Assembly (NCBI GenBank): GCA_027596075.1
Contig: JADGJC010000119.1
Location: 49,161-113,160, forward strand
DNA: 64,000 nucleotides
DNA from: Rhizophlyctis rosea
Lineage: Eukaryota > Chytridiomycota > Chytridiomycetes > Rhizophlyctidales > Rhizophlyctidaceae
Reading direction: 5' to 3'
Shown here piece after piece: positions 48,657 through 60,111 of this stretch (positions within the stretch are counted from its first letter, which is position 1; each line of letters begins with the position of its first letter). The position numbers and the translations under genes are program-made. The notes under the pieces were generated by a model, which saw only the letters and a program-made list of their open reading frames with translations, made no database searches and had not been told where the DNA came from.

Positions 48657-51407
48657 ATGTGGAAGTACCATCCCCGATCTATGGCCATCCTCCTGCACAC
48701 TGCTGGAACAAGGCAGCACCCTAAACCAGCCTTCCCACCTTCTGGCAAACTCAACCAACCACCACGGGACATATCATGTGGCAGTAGCATGAGGAGGCAG
48801 GCCTCTTCCTCTGCCGGATCAGAGAAGAGGGTACCTCGATCGCGACTTAGATCACCACCTCCACCTACCACCTACAGCTACCCGACACCCCCAAACTCCA
48901 CCCGCAACTGCCAACGCAGCCTCGACGCGCACCTCCACCTACTTGCGTATCTAAGACGGTTGACAGGCTGGATGCGTTCGTCACCCCACGCACAGAAACG
49001 ACACCACTCCTCCGCAACCAGGGCACGAGATTCATTAGAGCAGCTACAATCTGAACTACAGCAGAAGGACTCCATCCCGGAAGCGGTCTTGCGCCTCTAC
49101 TCGGCGGTGAAGACAGATCCCTTAGCACGCGGTGGGCTGACTTGTTCGGATTATGAGCGGCTTCTTCTGGTGGCGACGGAGGTGAACGCCGTGACAGGCG
49201 GCAATACCCAGACAAAGGACGCCTTTGCGGTCTTACGGGAGCACATGATGGAGCGGAAGGAGTGGCGAGATGATGTATATACCCCTGGCGAGAGAGCGGC
49301 GTCTCAGCGGTTGAATGTTGTGATGGGGATCTTGGACGATATGGTGTCGGCTGGGTTCGAGCTGTCCAGCGAGTTCTTGGGGACGTTAGATAGCCATTTG
49401 CGACGTCAGCAGAAGTTTGATGTGATAGTGGGCATTTGCAACCATTTGTGGAAGAAGGGGAAGGCGAATGGGGCTACGTGTTTGTGGGCTGTACTGGCGA
49501 GCTGTGCGACGATGAGCGCTCAGGAAGTGCAGGAGTGGTGGGAACGGTATATCACGATCGTACAATCTTCAGGGAGACATACATCCCCTGCATCTCAGAC
49601 GTTTCCCGCATCTTTCCTTGATCGACTGATCACCGCGCGAGACGCAGATGGCATCGTCCACGTTTTGGAATACCTTTTGGAAATCGACAAACCGCCAGAC
49701 TTGGATCTGTACGCTCGGCTGATTGATCTCTGTGCAGAATTTCCACACCCCGACGATGCCTCCCGACTATTCCAAATAATCCTAAAATCCTTGTCCGCAT
49801 TATCATCATCACCGCCATCACTGATCGAACGCCTCCACCACGCAATGTTACATTGTTACATCCAGGCCAACGACCTGGAGCGAGCCTCGCAGCTTTGTGA
49901 ACGGATGCGCGAAGCGGTCATTCGTATCTATCCAGAGACGTATACCGGAATAATGGAGTTGGCGCTAGGGAAGGATGACGCGGAGTTTGTTGTTAGGTTG
50001 TATGAGGGACGACCACGGGAGGAGGGTAAATTCAACGCGCGAGGTATGAATGCGGTCATTCAGGCATACCTCTTGCTGGGGAACGTAGAATCCGCGGAAG
50101 AAATCTTGGAAGCAATGTCCACACCGTCACTCACGTCCGATCGCAAACCTCACCCAAACCCAAACCCACACACATTCCACACCCTAATCTCCCACCACCT
50201 AAAACACCTCGACCCCGACGCCGCGCACAGAATCTACCAACGCATGAAAACCTACATGACGACAATGACTGGGTTCCACCCCCTTTCCAAAACATACATG
50301 GCTCTCCTGAACGCTTTTGCGCACCACGGGGACCCAATTATAGTACGGACGATCTTTGACGAGATGGTGTCGACGGGCGTCAAGCCTGATGTTATGCATT
50401 TCACGATATTAGTGTGGATGTATGCGCATAGGGTTGATGATCCTAGTGCGGTGCAGGGGACGTTGGAGGAGATGAGGCGGTGGGGTGTGGAGCCTGATGC
50501 GGGGTTGTGTAATGTTTTGTTGCATAAGGTTGTTAAGGATGGTGGTGCGGGTGGAGGGGTGGAGGAAGCGAGGAGGGTTGTGGAGGGGGGAGTTTTGCCG
50601 GGTGGTGTTGAGCCGGATGTTATTAGTTTTACAATTGTTTTGAAGGGTGTTGTGGATGAGGTTTTGAGGGGGCGTGGGGAAGGGGAGGGTGTTGGAGATG
50701 CGGTGAGGTTTTTTAGGAAGATGGAGGAACGGGTTGGAGTTGACAGGGAGGGGAGGACGAACGTTGATGGGATTGCGTATGGAGTTTTGATTGATTTTGT
50801 GGGGAGGCGGAAGGGGGATGTTGAGGGTGCTGAGGCGGTGTGGAGGGAGATGAGGGGGAAGGGTGTTGTTCCTGGTGTTGGGGTTTGGAATACGCGGTTG
50901 GCGGTGCATGCTAGGTGGGGGACGCCGGGGAGTACGGTGAGGGTTTTTTCGGATATGGTTGGGGAGGGGGTTAAGCCTGACGTGGAGTGTTTTACGACGT
51001 TGATTTCGAGTTTTGTCAGGAATGAGGGTGGGGATGGGGGGAGGAAGGGGGGTTGTGAGGGTGGGGGAGGGGAGATGAAGGTGTTTAGGGAGATGATCAG
51101 GAGTGGTGTGGCGCCGGATGCGATTGCGGTTGCGGCTTTGATGCAGGGGTTTGCGAAGAGGAGGGATGTGGAGAGTGCTAAGAGGGTTTTGGGGGAGATT
51201 AGAGGGGCGTTTGGGGTTGTGCTTGATGAGGATGTGTATGCGGCTTTGTTGAGTGGATGTAGGGGGGATAGGGAGACGGCGAAAGGGATTTTGGAAGAGA
51301 TGGTGAGGGATGGGTTGGTGCCGAGTAGGAGGATGGCGGAGATGGCGAAGGGGTGGATGTTGGAGGTTAAGAAGGATGGGAAGGGAGAATGGGTGGTTTG
51401 CGGTTAA
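48657..51407 (+). CDS. Large pentatricopeptide-repeat (PPR) protein
   Basis: A single open exon of 916 residues. The N-terminal 110 residues are Ser/Arg/Pro-rich and hold several candidate starts, consistent with mitochondrial import. PPR units of about 35 residues run from about residue 430: AVIQAYLLLGNVESAEEILE; TYMALLNAFAHHGDPIIVRT; FDEMVSTGVKPDVMHFTILV; LEEMRRWGVEPDAGLCNVLL; FSDMVGEGVKPDVECFTTLI; FREMIRSGVAPDAIAVAALM. The xxGVxPD loop is the classic PPR turn. PPR proteins bind organelle RNA and act in its processing or translation; the target is unknown. Oddity: from about 50,400 codon use changes from C-rich to strongly G/T-rich. Confidence 0.9.
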   Translation: MWKYHPRSMAILLHTAGTRQHPKPAFPPSGKLNQPPRDISCGSSMRRQASSSAGSEKRVPRSRLRSPPPPTTYSYPTPPNSTRNCQRSLDAHLHLLAYLRRLTGWMRSSPHAQKRHHSSATRARDSLEQLQSELQQKDSIPEAVLRLYSAVKTDPLARGGLTCSDYERLLLVATEVNAVTGGNTQTKDAFAVLREHMMERKEWRDDVYTPGERAASQRLNVVMGILDDMVSAGFELSSEFLGTLDSHLRRQQKFDVIVGICNHLWKKGKANGATCLWAVLASCATMSAQEVQEWWERYITIVQSSGRHTSPASQTFPASFLDRLITARDADGIVHVLEYLLEIDKPPDLDLYARLIDLCAEFPHPDDASRLFQIILKSLSALSSSPPSLIERLHHAMLHCYIQANDLERASQLCERMREAVIRIYPETYTGIMELALGKDDAEFVVRLYEGRPREEGKFNARGMNAVIQAYLLLGNVESAEEILEAMSTPSLTSDRKPHPNPNPHTFHTLISHHLKHLDPDAAHRIYQRMKTYMTTMTGFHPLSKTYMALLNAFAHHGDPIIVRTIFDEMVSTGVKPDVMHFTILVWMYAHRVDDPSAVQGTLEEMRRWGVEPDAGLCNVLLHKVVKDGGAGGGVEEARRVVEGGVLPGGVEPDVISFTIVLKGVVDEVLRGRGEGEGVGDAVRFFRKMEERVGVDREGRTNVDGIAYGVLIDFVGRRKGDVEGAEAVWREMRGKGVVPGVGVWNTRLAVHARWGTPGSTVRVFSDMVGEGVKPDVECFTTLISSFVRNEGGDGGRKGGCEGGGGEMKVFREMIRSGVAPDAIAVAALMQGFAKRRDVESAKRVLGEIRGAFGVVLDEDVYAALLSGCRGDRETAKGILEEMVRDGLVPSRRMAEMAKGWMLEVKKDGKGEWVVCG

Positions 51408-51704
51408 TGGGGATGTGAAGTAGGTAGAGGTGATTGTTCATAAGGCTGGCCATGGTTCTAGGCGTTAGTCAGACTAGCGTATCGTAGCATAGCTAGATAC
51501 TCGGCCGACCCACGATCCGGGTGTATATATAGAGGCAGAAAAAAGGCGGTATTATTCATACAAGAAGAGAAACCACAACTGTACAAAAAAATTACATGTA
51601 AATTAAATATTTACTACTACGTCTCAGAAAATCCCACTCCCCCTCCCCCCCCTCCCCATCATCCCCATCCAAAAAAAAACTCGCAGCACTACCAAAAAAA
51701 ATCC

Positions 51705-52986
51705 CTATGACGGCGCCGCAGGTATATTCAACATCCCACCCCTCTCCCTCTGCTCCCTCCCAGCCTTCCACGCCCCACTCTCATTCTCCCACATCCATTC
51801 CCGCGCCCACGCAAAGTCCGCGCCAACAAGGACGGGATCGACTAATTCGGATTTAGTTTCTACGCCACGGACCCATCCCGAGATACCGTTCCCGATTCCG
51901 TGGAAGAAGTTTAGGAAGCGGTTGTTGTGTTCGAGGATGTCGCTGGGGTTTGTTGTGGGGTCTTTTTGGCGTTGGTTTATTAGGGGTGGGTGGACGCTGT
52001 ATGCTGTTATGGATTTGTGTATCTGTTTGTGTAAGTGGGTTTTTTCAGGTGAGTGCGTGGGGCAGAGTCGAATGTATGTCATAAATGGAACTTACCACCA
52101 GGCCAACAAGCTCGTCGTCCACAGCCGCAACGGGCTCCGTCAGCAACTCCAAAAGCTTGCTGGCACCCTTCTGCGATACGGCATATGCGTGCGTACAGCT
52201 GGGATGTGTCGCGACGTGCAGTCTGTACCCGTATCGCGCGGCGATGCGTTTACCTGGTGGATTATCACAGTGTCCTAAATACAGCATGTCCCACTCTGCT
52301 GGGAGTTTTGAATGGAGATACGAAACAACACGAGGCGTAAACGTTTCAGCGTCTACATCATCTTCCAGGACTAAAGCCGAAGGCAACTCTCTCGTCACCA
52401 CATCCTTCCATATCCGCGCGTGGCTAGCCCACACCGCCAACTCTACATTCGTGACGGTGGGTCGTTTCCGAAATCGATGTCTCCATGCGGACGAGTTGTG
52501 ATAGTTGGCGGTGATGGATCGTCGGACTCCAGATACGATTTGGGAGTGTTGTTCGGTTGCGGGCGTGAAGTGGAATGTCAGATCGAGGGAGTGGGCTAGG
52601 GCTATCATTGCTTCGCGGCGGTCGGAGCGGATGGGGCGGTTAACTACATAGGTGGTGGTGAAGGGGAGGGAGGAGGGGAGTGGGGAGGATGGTGGTCGGG
52701 TATCGGGGGAGTTGGAGAAGATTAGTAGTTCGGAGAGGTTAAAGGGTTGTATTAGAGAGTAAGATATGGGAACTACGGGCGTTGGGAGGGGTGGGGAGTC
52801 TGATTGAGGGTCTGGTGGGGACGGGATGAGGAGGACTGACAGGCAGCTAAGCGCGAGTAATGCGCACAGGAGCGAAAAAAGGAGTTTTCTACGACTAACA
52901 TAAGGTAAAAATGGCTCTATCTGGACACCTCCCCGACTGGGTCCGCCATTTGGGACGAGGCTGTATAGTGCATTCGACCAGGTCAT
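51705..52986 (-). CDS. Glycosyltransferase family 25, type II membrane protein
   Basis: Exons 52986-52096 and 52022-51705 join to 402 residues. The start at 52986 (MTWSNALYSLVPNGG) is preferred to an upstream in-frame ATG at 53217 because it places one membrane anchor near the N-terminus (LLFSLLCALLALSCLSVLLI), as in Golgi type II enzymes. A Pro/Ser-rich stem follows, then GT25 landmarks: TTYVVNRPIRSDRREAMI, VTNVELAVWASHARIWKD, ALVLEDDVDAETFTPRV (acidic sugar-nucleotide/metal site), EWDMLYLGHCD, HAYAVSQKGASKLLELL and VAAVDDELVGLV. GT25 members transfer hexoses in glycoprotein or LPS synthesis; the acceptor here is unknown. Confidence 0.9.
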
Positions 52987-53758
52987 GGCGGAGTAAAGAA
53001 CCTGATCTAGGAAAGATTCCCAAGATCGCGTCCGTGCCCGAGGGTGCAGACGCGTGCTTTTTACTGGTTTTTCACTGCCGATGGCGAACGAGAGAGGGTA
53101 AAAGCCAAGACTCGGTGGTATGGGTGCCTGGAGGCAAGAAACAACGGTGTGAGGCACGGATGACGGCATGGCAAAATAAGGTGTGTTTTCGTGGGGAACG
53201 GACCAAACCACCGGCATGGGTACACAGATTGTGAGATGAACTCAAAAAATTCACATGCGGGAATGCGGGTGCGAAGGCGAGAGAGTGAGGCCAAATTGGA
53301 TTTTAGTTTCATGGTTGTACATGTGTTACCGTGGCAGGTCCACTTTGTCACACCCTTCACTGCCATCACCAACCCAGTAAAAACAGAAATGATGAAGTTT
53401 GGCCAATTTGGCAATCCATCATTCCAGCCACACGCGCCCACCTTTCGGACTCGTTTGCCCCTTGGCTGGCTGCATGATGAACCGGAGGCCGCAAGGGGGT
53501 GGGTCCGTGGCCATGGTCCGGGTAGTGGCACTGTAAGCTGGAACTGCTGCGCCACCAGCACCTCTTGCTGCGGAAAAGCCGGGGTGAAAATTCACTGCTC
53601 AACCACGTTTTCCCACACTGCATGCACTGATGAAATCTCCGTAGTCCGTAGGAAACCACTGAGAACACCACATCCCACCAAAATCAGCATCAAATGGTGG
53701 TTATTACGATTCTCAAGCTGAACCGTGTCCGCATAACTGACGAAAAAATCCTTTAAAG
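52987..53758. other. Divergent intergenic region
   Basis: Between GT25 (-) and PSMG1 (+). It should include the unplaced first exon of PSMG1. A minus-strand frame extends 77 codons upstream of the GT25 start but has no family support. Confidence 0.4.
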
Positions 53759-55023
53759 GATTTCTGGCCATACCAAGTGGATCTTGGTCGCGACTGGGAG
53801 GTGGAAGAACTTGAGGAGATCGAGGCTTTCCAGAAAGGGGACGATGCAAAGGCCGAAGAAGGATATGTCTTCGAGGTGTGTACGCTTGCTATGAGGATCT
53901 CCAAGTGTTGTTTCTATTGGTTCTCACACGCATACAAGTGGTCATCAGCAGCTGAGAAGGAAGTCTCCTCAAATAATACCACGTCCGTCAAAGCCAAGAC
54001 AGTGCTAATAGGATTGAATGGAGCCGGTGCATGGTTTCTCCTTGCTCGATTCGGCAGTCTACAAAATCCTATTGCTACCATACGTCCAGTGGAGTCTGAT
54101 AAGGTTCGTGACATCTGTTCAACCACGAATGAGATCATGCTTTTCTGCCATATGGAAGCTCCTGATCCATTGAATCGCAGTATGAAGAGCCACCACATCC
54201 GCTTCGATCAGAACAGAAGGTACATATGCCGCTGTGGGCATAGAATGAGAAAACCATGCCACGCTTTTATCTCACTCTCATTATCCTTCAGTCTTGCAGC
54301 GTGTACTCTCTCGACAACCATAACATCCTTCTCGTCATCTGCCAATATGAAGTAAAACCAGAAGCCGCATGGCAATGGACGCAAACGCTCCTCCGTCATG
54401 TGGATGGTGACCGGTAAGTTATAACATCAATAGTCGCCACTGTTCGAATGAAGCGCACTTATGACTGGTAATGAACGAATGAAAATAGCGTTGCCATATT
54501 CGACAAATTCACAGTCGGACAATATCAGACAGCAGCAGAGGATCTTTACCCGCCCTTCGTCAGGAAGTTGGAGTCGACCAAGGTGGAGAAAGTAGGTGTT
54601 CGCGAGATGATTGCCCTACACTCTGATTGATACTGGAAGCGGAATCTGACATAACTGAACCTTGCAGGTGGAGGATAACGTAAAACCCCTGGAACCGCCA
54701 ACCGTCATATCAGGACCAAGCGCAGCCATCCTGACACACGTAAGCACCAAACAGTCCTCCTCCCTTCATACCCACCTAACTGCCAACCCCTTCAACAGAA
54801 ACAAGCCCGCAACCAGTCCGCCCGAGTGTACCTCAGTCTACTGGAGCAGCGCCTGGGACGCAATGAAGTGATTGTGGAGACGTTGAAGGCATTCGAGGCG
54901 CCTCTTAGGGCACTACTGGAAAATGAGGGTAGTGTCAAAGGAGCACTGGAGGGAATGGCAAAGTATGGGGAGGTGTTGGAGCGGTATCAGGGAAGGCCGG
55001 TCGAGAGTAATTTGTATATATAG
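53759..55023 (+). CDS. Proteasome assembly chaperone 1 (PSMG1/PAC1-like)
   Basis: The first readable exon (about 53759-53875) starts at an acceptor-like aaag, so the true start codon lies in an unplaced upstream exon. It encodes DLGRDWEVEELEEIEAF and ends GYVFE. The next exon (from about 53939) has SSNNTTSVKAKTVLIGLNGA and STTNEIMLFCHMEAPDP. Later exons give NILLVICQYEVKPEAAWQWT, RVAIFDKFTVGQYQ, ARVYLSLLEQRLGRNEVIVE and a C-terminal YGEVLERYQGRPVESNLYI. The end and the order of segments match animal PSMG1 (ending in SNIYT), which pairs with PSMG2 to build the 20S core alpha ring. Identity is by pattern, not by a strong motif. Confidence 0.72.
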
Positions 55024-55267
55024 TTGGTTTGCGTTTGTGTAGATTTGGAAGTAGGTAGTCATGTAGGCAAGCGGCAAACTTCGTGGGCAAACCCAAGCGG
55101 CAATGTTTACGCCAGCATGAAAATGTATTACAAGCAGCCATCTCGGCATGTTTTTGCATTGTGGCCTGAGTGAGCTCTCCTAGCGTGTCTTCATCTTCAA
55201 ATCCATTTGAAATAACAATACCTTAATCCTGCCAAACAAGCAAAACAACAGAAAACTAGGCCACCCA

Positions 55268-56495
55268 TCACGGCACATCCTCAGGATCTACACCCTTCCA
55301 CCCATACCTAACCCCACACTCCAACCCATCCAACCTCCCCATCCTCTCCGCTCCCAACTCCCACTCAAATATATCCATATTCTCCCGCTGATGCCCCTCC
55401 TGCGTACTACAAGGAATAACCACCATCCCATGCTCAACCCCCCACCTCAACAATACCTGCGCGGGGGTCTTCCCAGCCTCCCCTGCAATCTCCGTCACGA
55501 CAGGGTGAGTGAGGAGTTTCTTGTTGCCTTCACCTAGAGAGCAGTACGCCATTATGATTATACCTTCGCGTTTGCAGTAGGCGCGGAGGTCTTTCTGGGG
55601 GAGGAAGGGATGGCATTCGATTTGGTTTACGGCGGGGATGATGGGGGAGTGCTGTTTGAGTTCTTGGAGGTGGCGGATGGTGAAATTTGAGACGCCTATT
55701 GCGTGGCATTTTGGTGGGGTTGTGGTGGTGGGTGGTGGGGGTTTGGTTTTGGAGGATGATTTTGGTGCTGTAGTTTCGGGGGAGAGGAATGTTGTAAGGG
55801 TTTTCCATGTTTCGATGCGCATTTGGGGTGTCCAGTTGTGGGGTACTTGGTGCTTTTTGAAGCGGTGGGCGCCCGGGCCGGGCCAGTGGAGGAGGTAGAG
55901 GTTGATGTGTGGGGTTTGCAGGGCGCGGAGGGATTTGGAGACGGAGGAGGTGATGATTTGAGGAGTGCCTTGGTGTGAGCGCCAGAGTTTTGTTGTTATG
56001 AAGGGGGTTGGGGTTGTTGCTGGAAGACTGGAGAGGAGCTGACCTATTTGCTTTTCGTTATCGTACACAGAGGCGGTGTCGAGAAGGGGATAGCCCAGGT
56101 TGAGCGCTGAACGGAGAGGCTTTGTTACAGCGTCCTTCTTGAGACGGTATGTGCCAAAGCCGAGTTGTGGGATTGTGAGGTTAGCTGTAGACGTTCCATT
56201 TCGGAGTGGAAGGGTGGGGATAGAGGGCATCGCTGCGGGTTGTAGTGACGACGAAGGCGATGACACGCGTTCATTCGTTGCCTTTGACGTCTTGGCTATA
56301 AAATATCAAACTTTCAGTATTTCCGTACGGTAGCGTAACAATATATGGCTGCAAAGGGTCAAGATTCTCACGCTTTTTGGTTGATCTTGCAACCGCGACA
56401 GTAGACCGTTTTGGCGGATGAATATCCACCGCCACCGCCTTTCGCTTCCTGCCGCTTCGTCGGGAAGCATTATCACCAGTATCCTCTTTGACCAT
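55268..56495 (-). CDS. Aldo-keto reductase with basic N-terminal extension
   Basis: Exon 56495-56372 and exon 56295-55268 join in phase to 383 residues. AKR core: IPQLGFGTYRLKKDAV, LGYPLLDTASVYDNEKQIG (catalytic Asp and Tyr), PFITTKLWRS (catalytic Lys), HINLYLLHWPGPG (catalytic His), AIGVSNFTIRHLQEL, NQIECHPFLPQ, IMAYCSLGEG and VVIPCSTQEGHQREN (NADPH-binding end). Such enzymes reduce aldehydes or ketones with NADPH. Oddities: exon 1 adds about 50 residues rich in Lys/Arg (RRSGRKRKAVAVDIHPPKR), like a bipartite nuclear signal, before the usual AKR start, and a Pro/Thr/Lys-rich insertion interrupts the barrel near residue 215. An internal Met (56228-56230, just before PSIPTLPLRNG) would give an ordinary cytosolic AKR. 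Confidence 0.9.
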
Positions 56496-57731
56496 TGCTA
56501 CTGACTAGACAAACAGTACGTGCTGCGGGCGAGATCCAATATCGTCGTCGTTGAATCGGTATGGAAAAGTTGAGAACGAAAGAGCTTGAATTGAAAGCTC
56601 TGTCGCACCCTAGTGGGTCGAGCCCCAGGGGTCAGGTTTTGGGCCCTGTCTGGACCCCGGTCGAGCACGCGTGAGTCACGGTGACTGCAATCAGCCTGCC
56701 GAGCCACATAAATATGGGAGCCTGCGCTCCAACCTCGCTTTCCGCTCTTTCGCTCACTTCCAATTTCCAATTCATTGATCTCTGCCACCAACAGATCAAC
56801 ACATCAATAACAAGTCCTTGTCGGAAAGTGACATCTGTTCAACACAACTCCAGTACCTGGACCCGTCCAGAGCCACACAAGCCGATTACCCTTAAGTGGG
56901 TTTTCGGCTGCCGGCTGCGCATTTGCCCTGGCAAATGCCGTACTGGGGAACGCTAAGAACAGTATCACTTGGCCGGTGTGCAACGTCCCATCCCAACCCA
57001 AGCCAGTATCCAACGTGGAGCCCACCACAAACTCTGCTTAGAATCCCTCCGGGGATGTTCCACCTTTGCTCCATTGGGGAACCGTACGGCGGAGAAGGCT
57101 GTGTTTGCATTTCAGCAAACCGTATATGGCAATGCTAAGGGATGGGCGTTTGCACAAGTGGGTTCGATCCTCACCTTGGACCTTATTCAAGTTGTGCGTT
57201 CGTTGTTTGTATGGTGTGAGAGATTATATTGTACTGCGGATATATTACGGCGTTGTCCCGGCCAAAAACTGCCCATCCGATTCCCGAAGTTTGGATATCC
57301 GTTTGTTCTTTAAGTGAAATGCACCGCGTTGCTGAGGTGGCTCGCCCAATCCAATGGTCTCTCTTTCAAAGCTTTTGCTTCTTCAAATGGTTTCACTTCA
57401 CCACTGGAAAGATGATACTTATGACAACATCTATATATACTGGTCCTGTCATGCATCATGCATCATGATGGGCTGTGTATGGGACAGTAGATGGTTCAGA
57501 CGTGCGAAAAAGCACATGAAATACCTTCCACACTATTACTTTACATGCCGCCTTTATCCCGGCTCCCCGGAATGAGTATCAGGATGATTATAATGAACAA
57601 TGGTATACAAACTTGTATTCAGGCGGGGACATGCCCATCCGCCTCAAAAATACACACAGTCCCCCTAGACTAGCCAGCCCGCCCGACGGCTGCCGAATAA
57701 CACAATGAGGACTACCATACTGCATCCCACC
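56496..57731. other. Intergenic, no gene seen
   Basis: 1.2 kb upstream of AKR and downstream of carnitine acetyltransferase. Contains the AKR promoter. A T-arm-like gtgggttcgatcctcac at about 57158-57174 lacks a matching acceptor strand, so no tRNA is called. The frames present lack support. Confidence 0.45.
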
Positions 57732-60111
57732 CTACAACTTAGCCGCCCTCGGCGGTGGGGGCGCCGCCTCAAAGGCCTCCTTCATCTCATGCAACGCCTC
57801 ATGGAAGTACGTCTGCAACGCATCATTCCTCAAATGCAAGCTCGCCACATTGAACTGCAACGACTCCTCCTTCACCATGTACGCAATCCCGTACCCATCC
57901 GGAACGACCTCGCCCCACCCGTACCCATCGTAGTTTTCGGAAGGAATCTGCGACGTGGAGAGCTTCCAGTGGGAGGTTTCGGCGTAGGAGGGGTCGGTGA
58001 AGATGCTGGGTTTGGGTTCGTCGGGTTTGAGGGAGAGGCGGAGACCGAGGAGGTGACGGTCGACGCCGCGACCTTCGATGCACTTTGCCATGTAGGCAGA
58101 TTGTGCTCCGATGGCTCGTCGACCCAATTCTCCCTTGATTTTGTTCTGCAAAAGATGTGTGAGTTCGAAGTAACAAAGTCATGGACACTGATTCACATAC
58201 CGGTACATTCGGGTCCTCCATCGCCTGCACCCATTGCACAGACTCCACCGACACAGAGCGGCACGTCTCCGTTCTTCCGTACGCGAACTTCTTGGTTTGC
58301 GCGGATTCATAGGTCGCAGCGCATTTGCCGTAAAGCTTGTAGTAGGCGAGTTGGATGGCCATTTGGGCGTAAGCATCCGGCGACACTCCGAACTTCTTGA
58401 TGAGGTTCTTGCCATAGGCCTCGAACGACACAACCCGCACATCATGCTTGGCCACCAATTCGTCAAACTTCCTCCCCGCCTTCTCAATTGCCTGCCACAA
58501 ATCACGGGTCAAATCAAACTGGAGGCGTTCGGGTTGGGAGAGGGTGTCGGCTGCAACGGGGGAACCATGGTTGATGCGGTCCTTTTTCAGGTTTTCGACG
58601 ATCCAGTCGCAAAGCCGGGACGTGGGAGTGGCGTCCATCATAGAATGTTCACCGTTGAAGCCAGCTTTCCCGTTGTCGAAAATAATGAATTGCAGTGATT
58701 TGTCGAAGAAGCGGTTACGACCGTCGCCGTGCCAACAGGCGCGCGAGGTTTCTTCTTTGGTGATGGGTTTGGAATCGTCGAGACAAACGACGAAGGCAGC
58801 AGTCTCGATTTTGTCGAGAGCCCGGCGGTTGGCCTCAGACGCGGAAATCAATCTTTCGTGCAACTGCAATCATTACATGTGAGTGACAATTGGTACAGAC
58901 TTCCCATTGTAATACACATACCTTGGTCCATTCATCCCTATGCTCGGTTGTCAACAAGCCCACGGAATGATCTTTCTCAGTGGCAATGTTATAAATCCTT
59001 TGCAGCTGCTTTTGGATCTCCGCAGTGGATAACTGGCGGCCACTGGGGTGAGTGGTCTCTAGGACGTAAAACTGATTATGCCTCATGACGATAATGTGGT
59101 TGTGCGTTTTCATATCGACGGTGCGGGTGATATCTGAAGGAATTTTGGGAATGCGCGTGGAGTTGAACATGTATCTGACAGATGTTAATGAGAACTTCCA
59201 TCGAACATGCTTATTGTTCACTGAAAATGTCTTACTTGTATTGGATCATGTCAAGAGGAGTATTACGCGCCATCTCAGGCTCCAGTTGTTCCCTAATTAC
59301 GAATGTACAGGTTCATCATATGGCCTACGGAAAGCACTGCGGAATGCACTTACGTAGCGACCAGTTTCCGGAACTCCAATGCTGCGGTAATGATGGAGGC
59401 AGCACGCGCAGACGGATCCCGTCGACGTTTGTCATCTTTAAAAACTGAATGGGCATTTACAGGTCAGAGCTGACAATAAACGGCAACAAAAACTCCTCGA
59501 CAAGCAAGTGCCTGCATACCGAAGAAGTAATTCACATTGATGACCGTCGGTTCGCGATAGCTCATGTATGCATAGTCGTTCCACCAGTCAATCAACCAAC
59601 TTGTCTCCTTTGTTGCCTGGCGTTCCAACAGCCTGCGCTGAAGCTCCTCCCCCATTCCGCCGGGACGAGCGAAGTCCGTCACGGCCTGCTTTGTTTGCTC
59701 ATATCGCGCGTCATCGACCAGCGGCCGCACCGTTTGAAGGTAGCGAGGGAGAGTCTCCTCGAGTGGTGGAACAGGAAGCTTGGGAAGAGAGGACTGATGC
59801 ATATATGTGACCTTCCCGCCGCCACCCCCGCCGCCCCCACTAGAAAACCCTGGCCGTGATGTCGAGAAGCCAGCGGAGCCTGGTCGACCAGCTTGGGCCG
59901 ACACAGGTGTGACCTGCGGTATGGGCGTCGTGGGTTTAGACCGTGGTAGTGCTTCGGGAACCCATCTCATAACCCAGGCGACTTTCGAAGGGATGTAAAG
60001 GTCATAGGCGAAGTCATCGTCCGGTACCACCCCAAGCCCATCCAAAGCGCTGTACTCCAGCTCCTCCAACGGTAACTCTGCTCCCTGGATGATAATATCT
60101 GGCGCACCCAT
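57732..60111 (-). CDS. Carnitine O-acetyltransferase, likely peroxisomal/mitochondrial
   Basis: The start at 60111 (MGAPDIIIQGAELPLEELEY). Exons join through 59520, then VFKDDKRRRDPSARAASIIT, EQLEPEMARNTPLDMIQYKY, TRIPKIPSDITRTVDMKTHN and later exons; the frame was checked across three introns. Carnitine acyltransferase core: LPKLPVPPLEETLPRYLQTV, WWNDYAYMSYREP, FNGEHSMMDATP with the catalytic His, FGVSPDAYAQMAIQLAYYKL, and RGVDRHLLGLRLSLK. It moves acetyl groups between CoA and carnitine so that acetyl units can cross organelle membranes. The protein ends AAKL, whose last three residues (AKL) fit a PTS1 peroxisomal signal. Oddity: about 120 residues, including a Gly run, precede the usual core start. 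Confidence 0.96.

Noticed and set aside
50409..50909. 166-residue minus-strand Pro/Asn-rich ORF inside the PPR gene
   Set aside because: It is produced by the G/T-biased PPR coding strand read backwards.
57150..57185. tRNA-like T arm
   Set aside because: The T stem pairs, but no matching acceptor strand, D arm or anticodon arm lies within tRNA distance.
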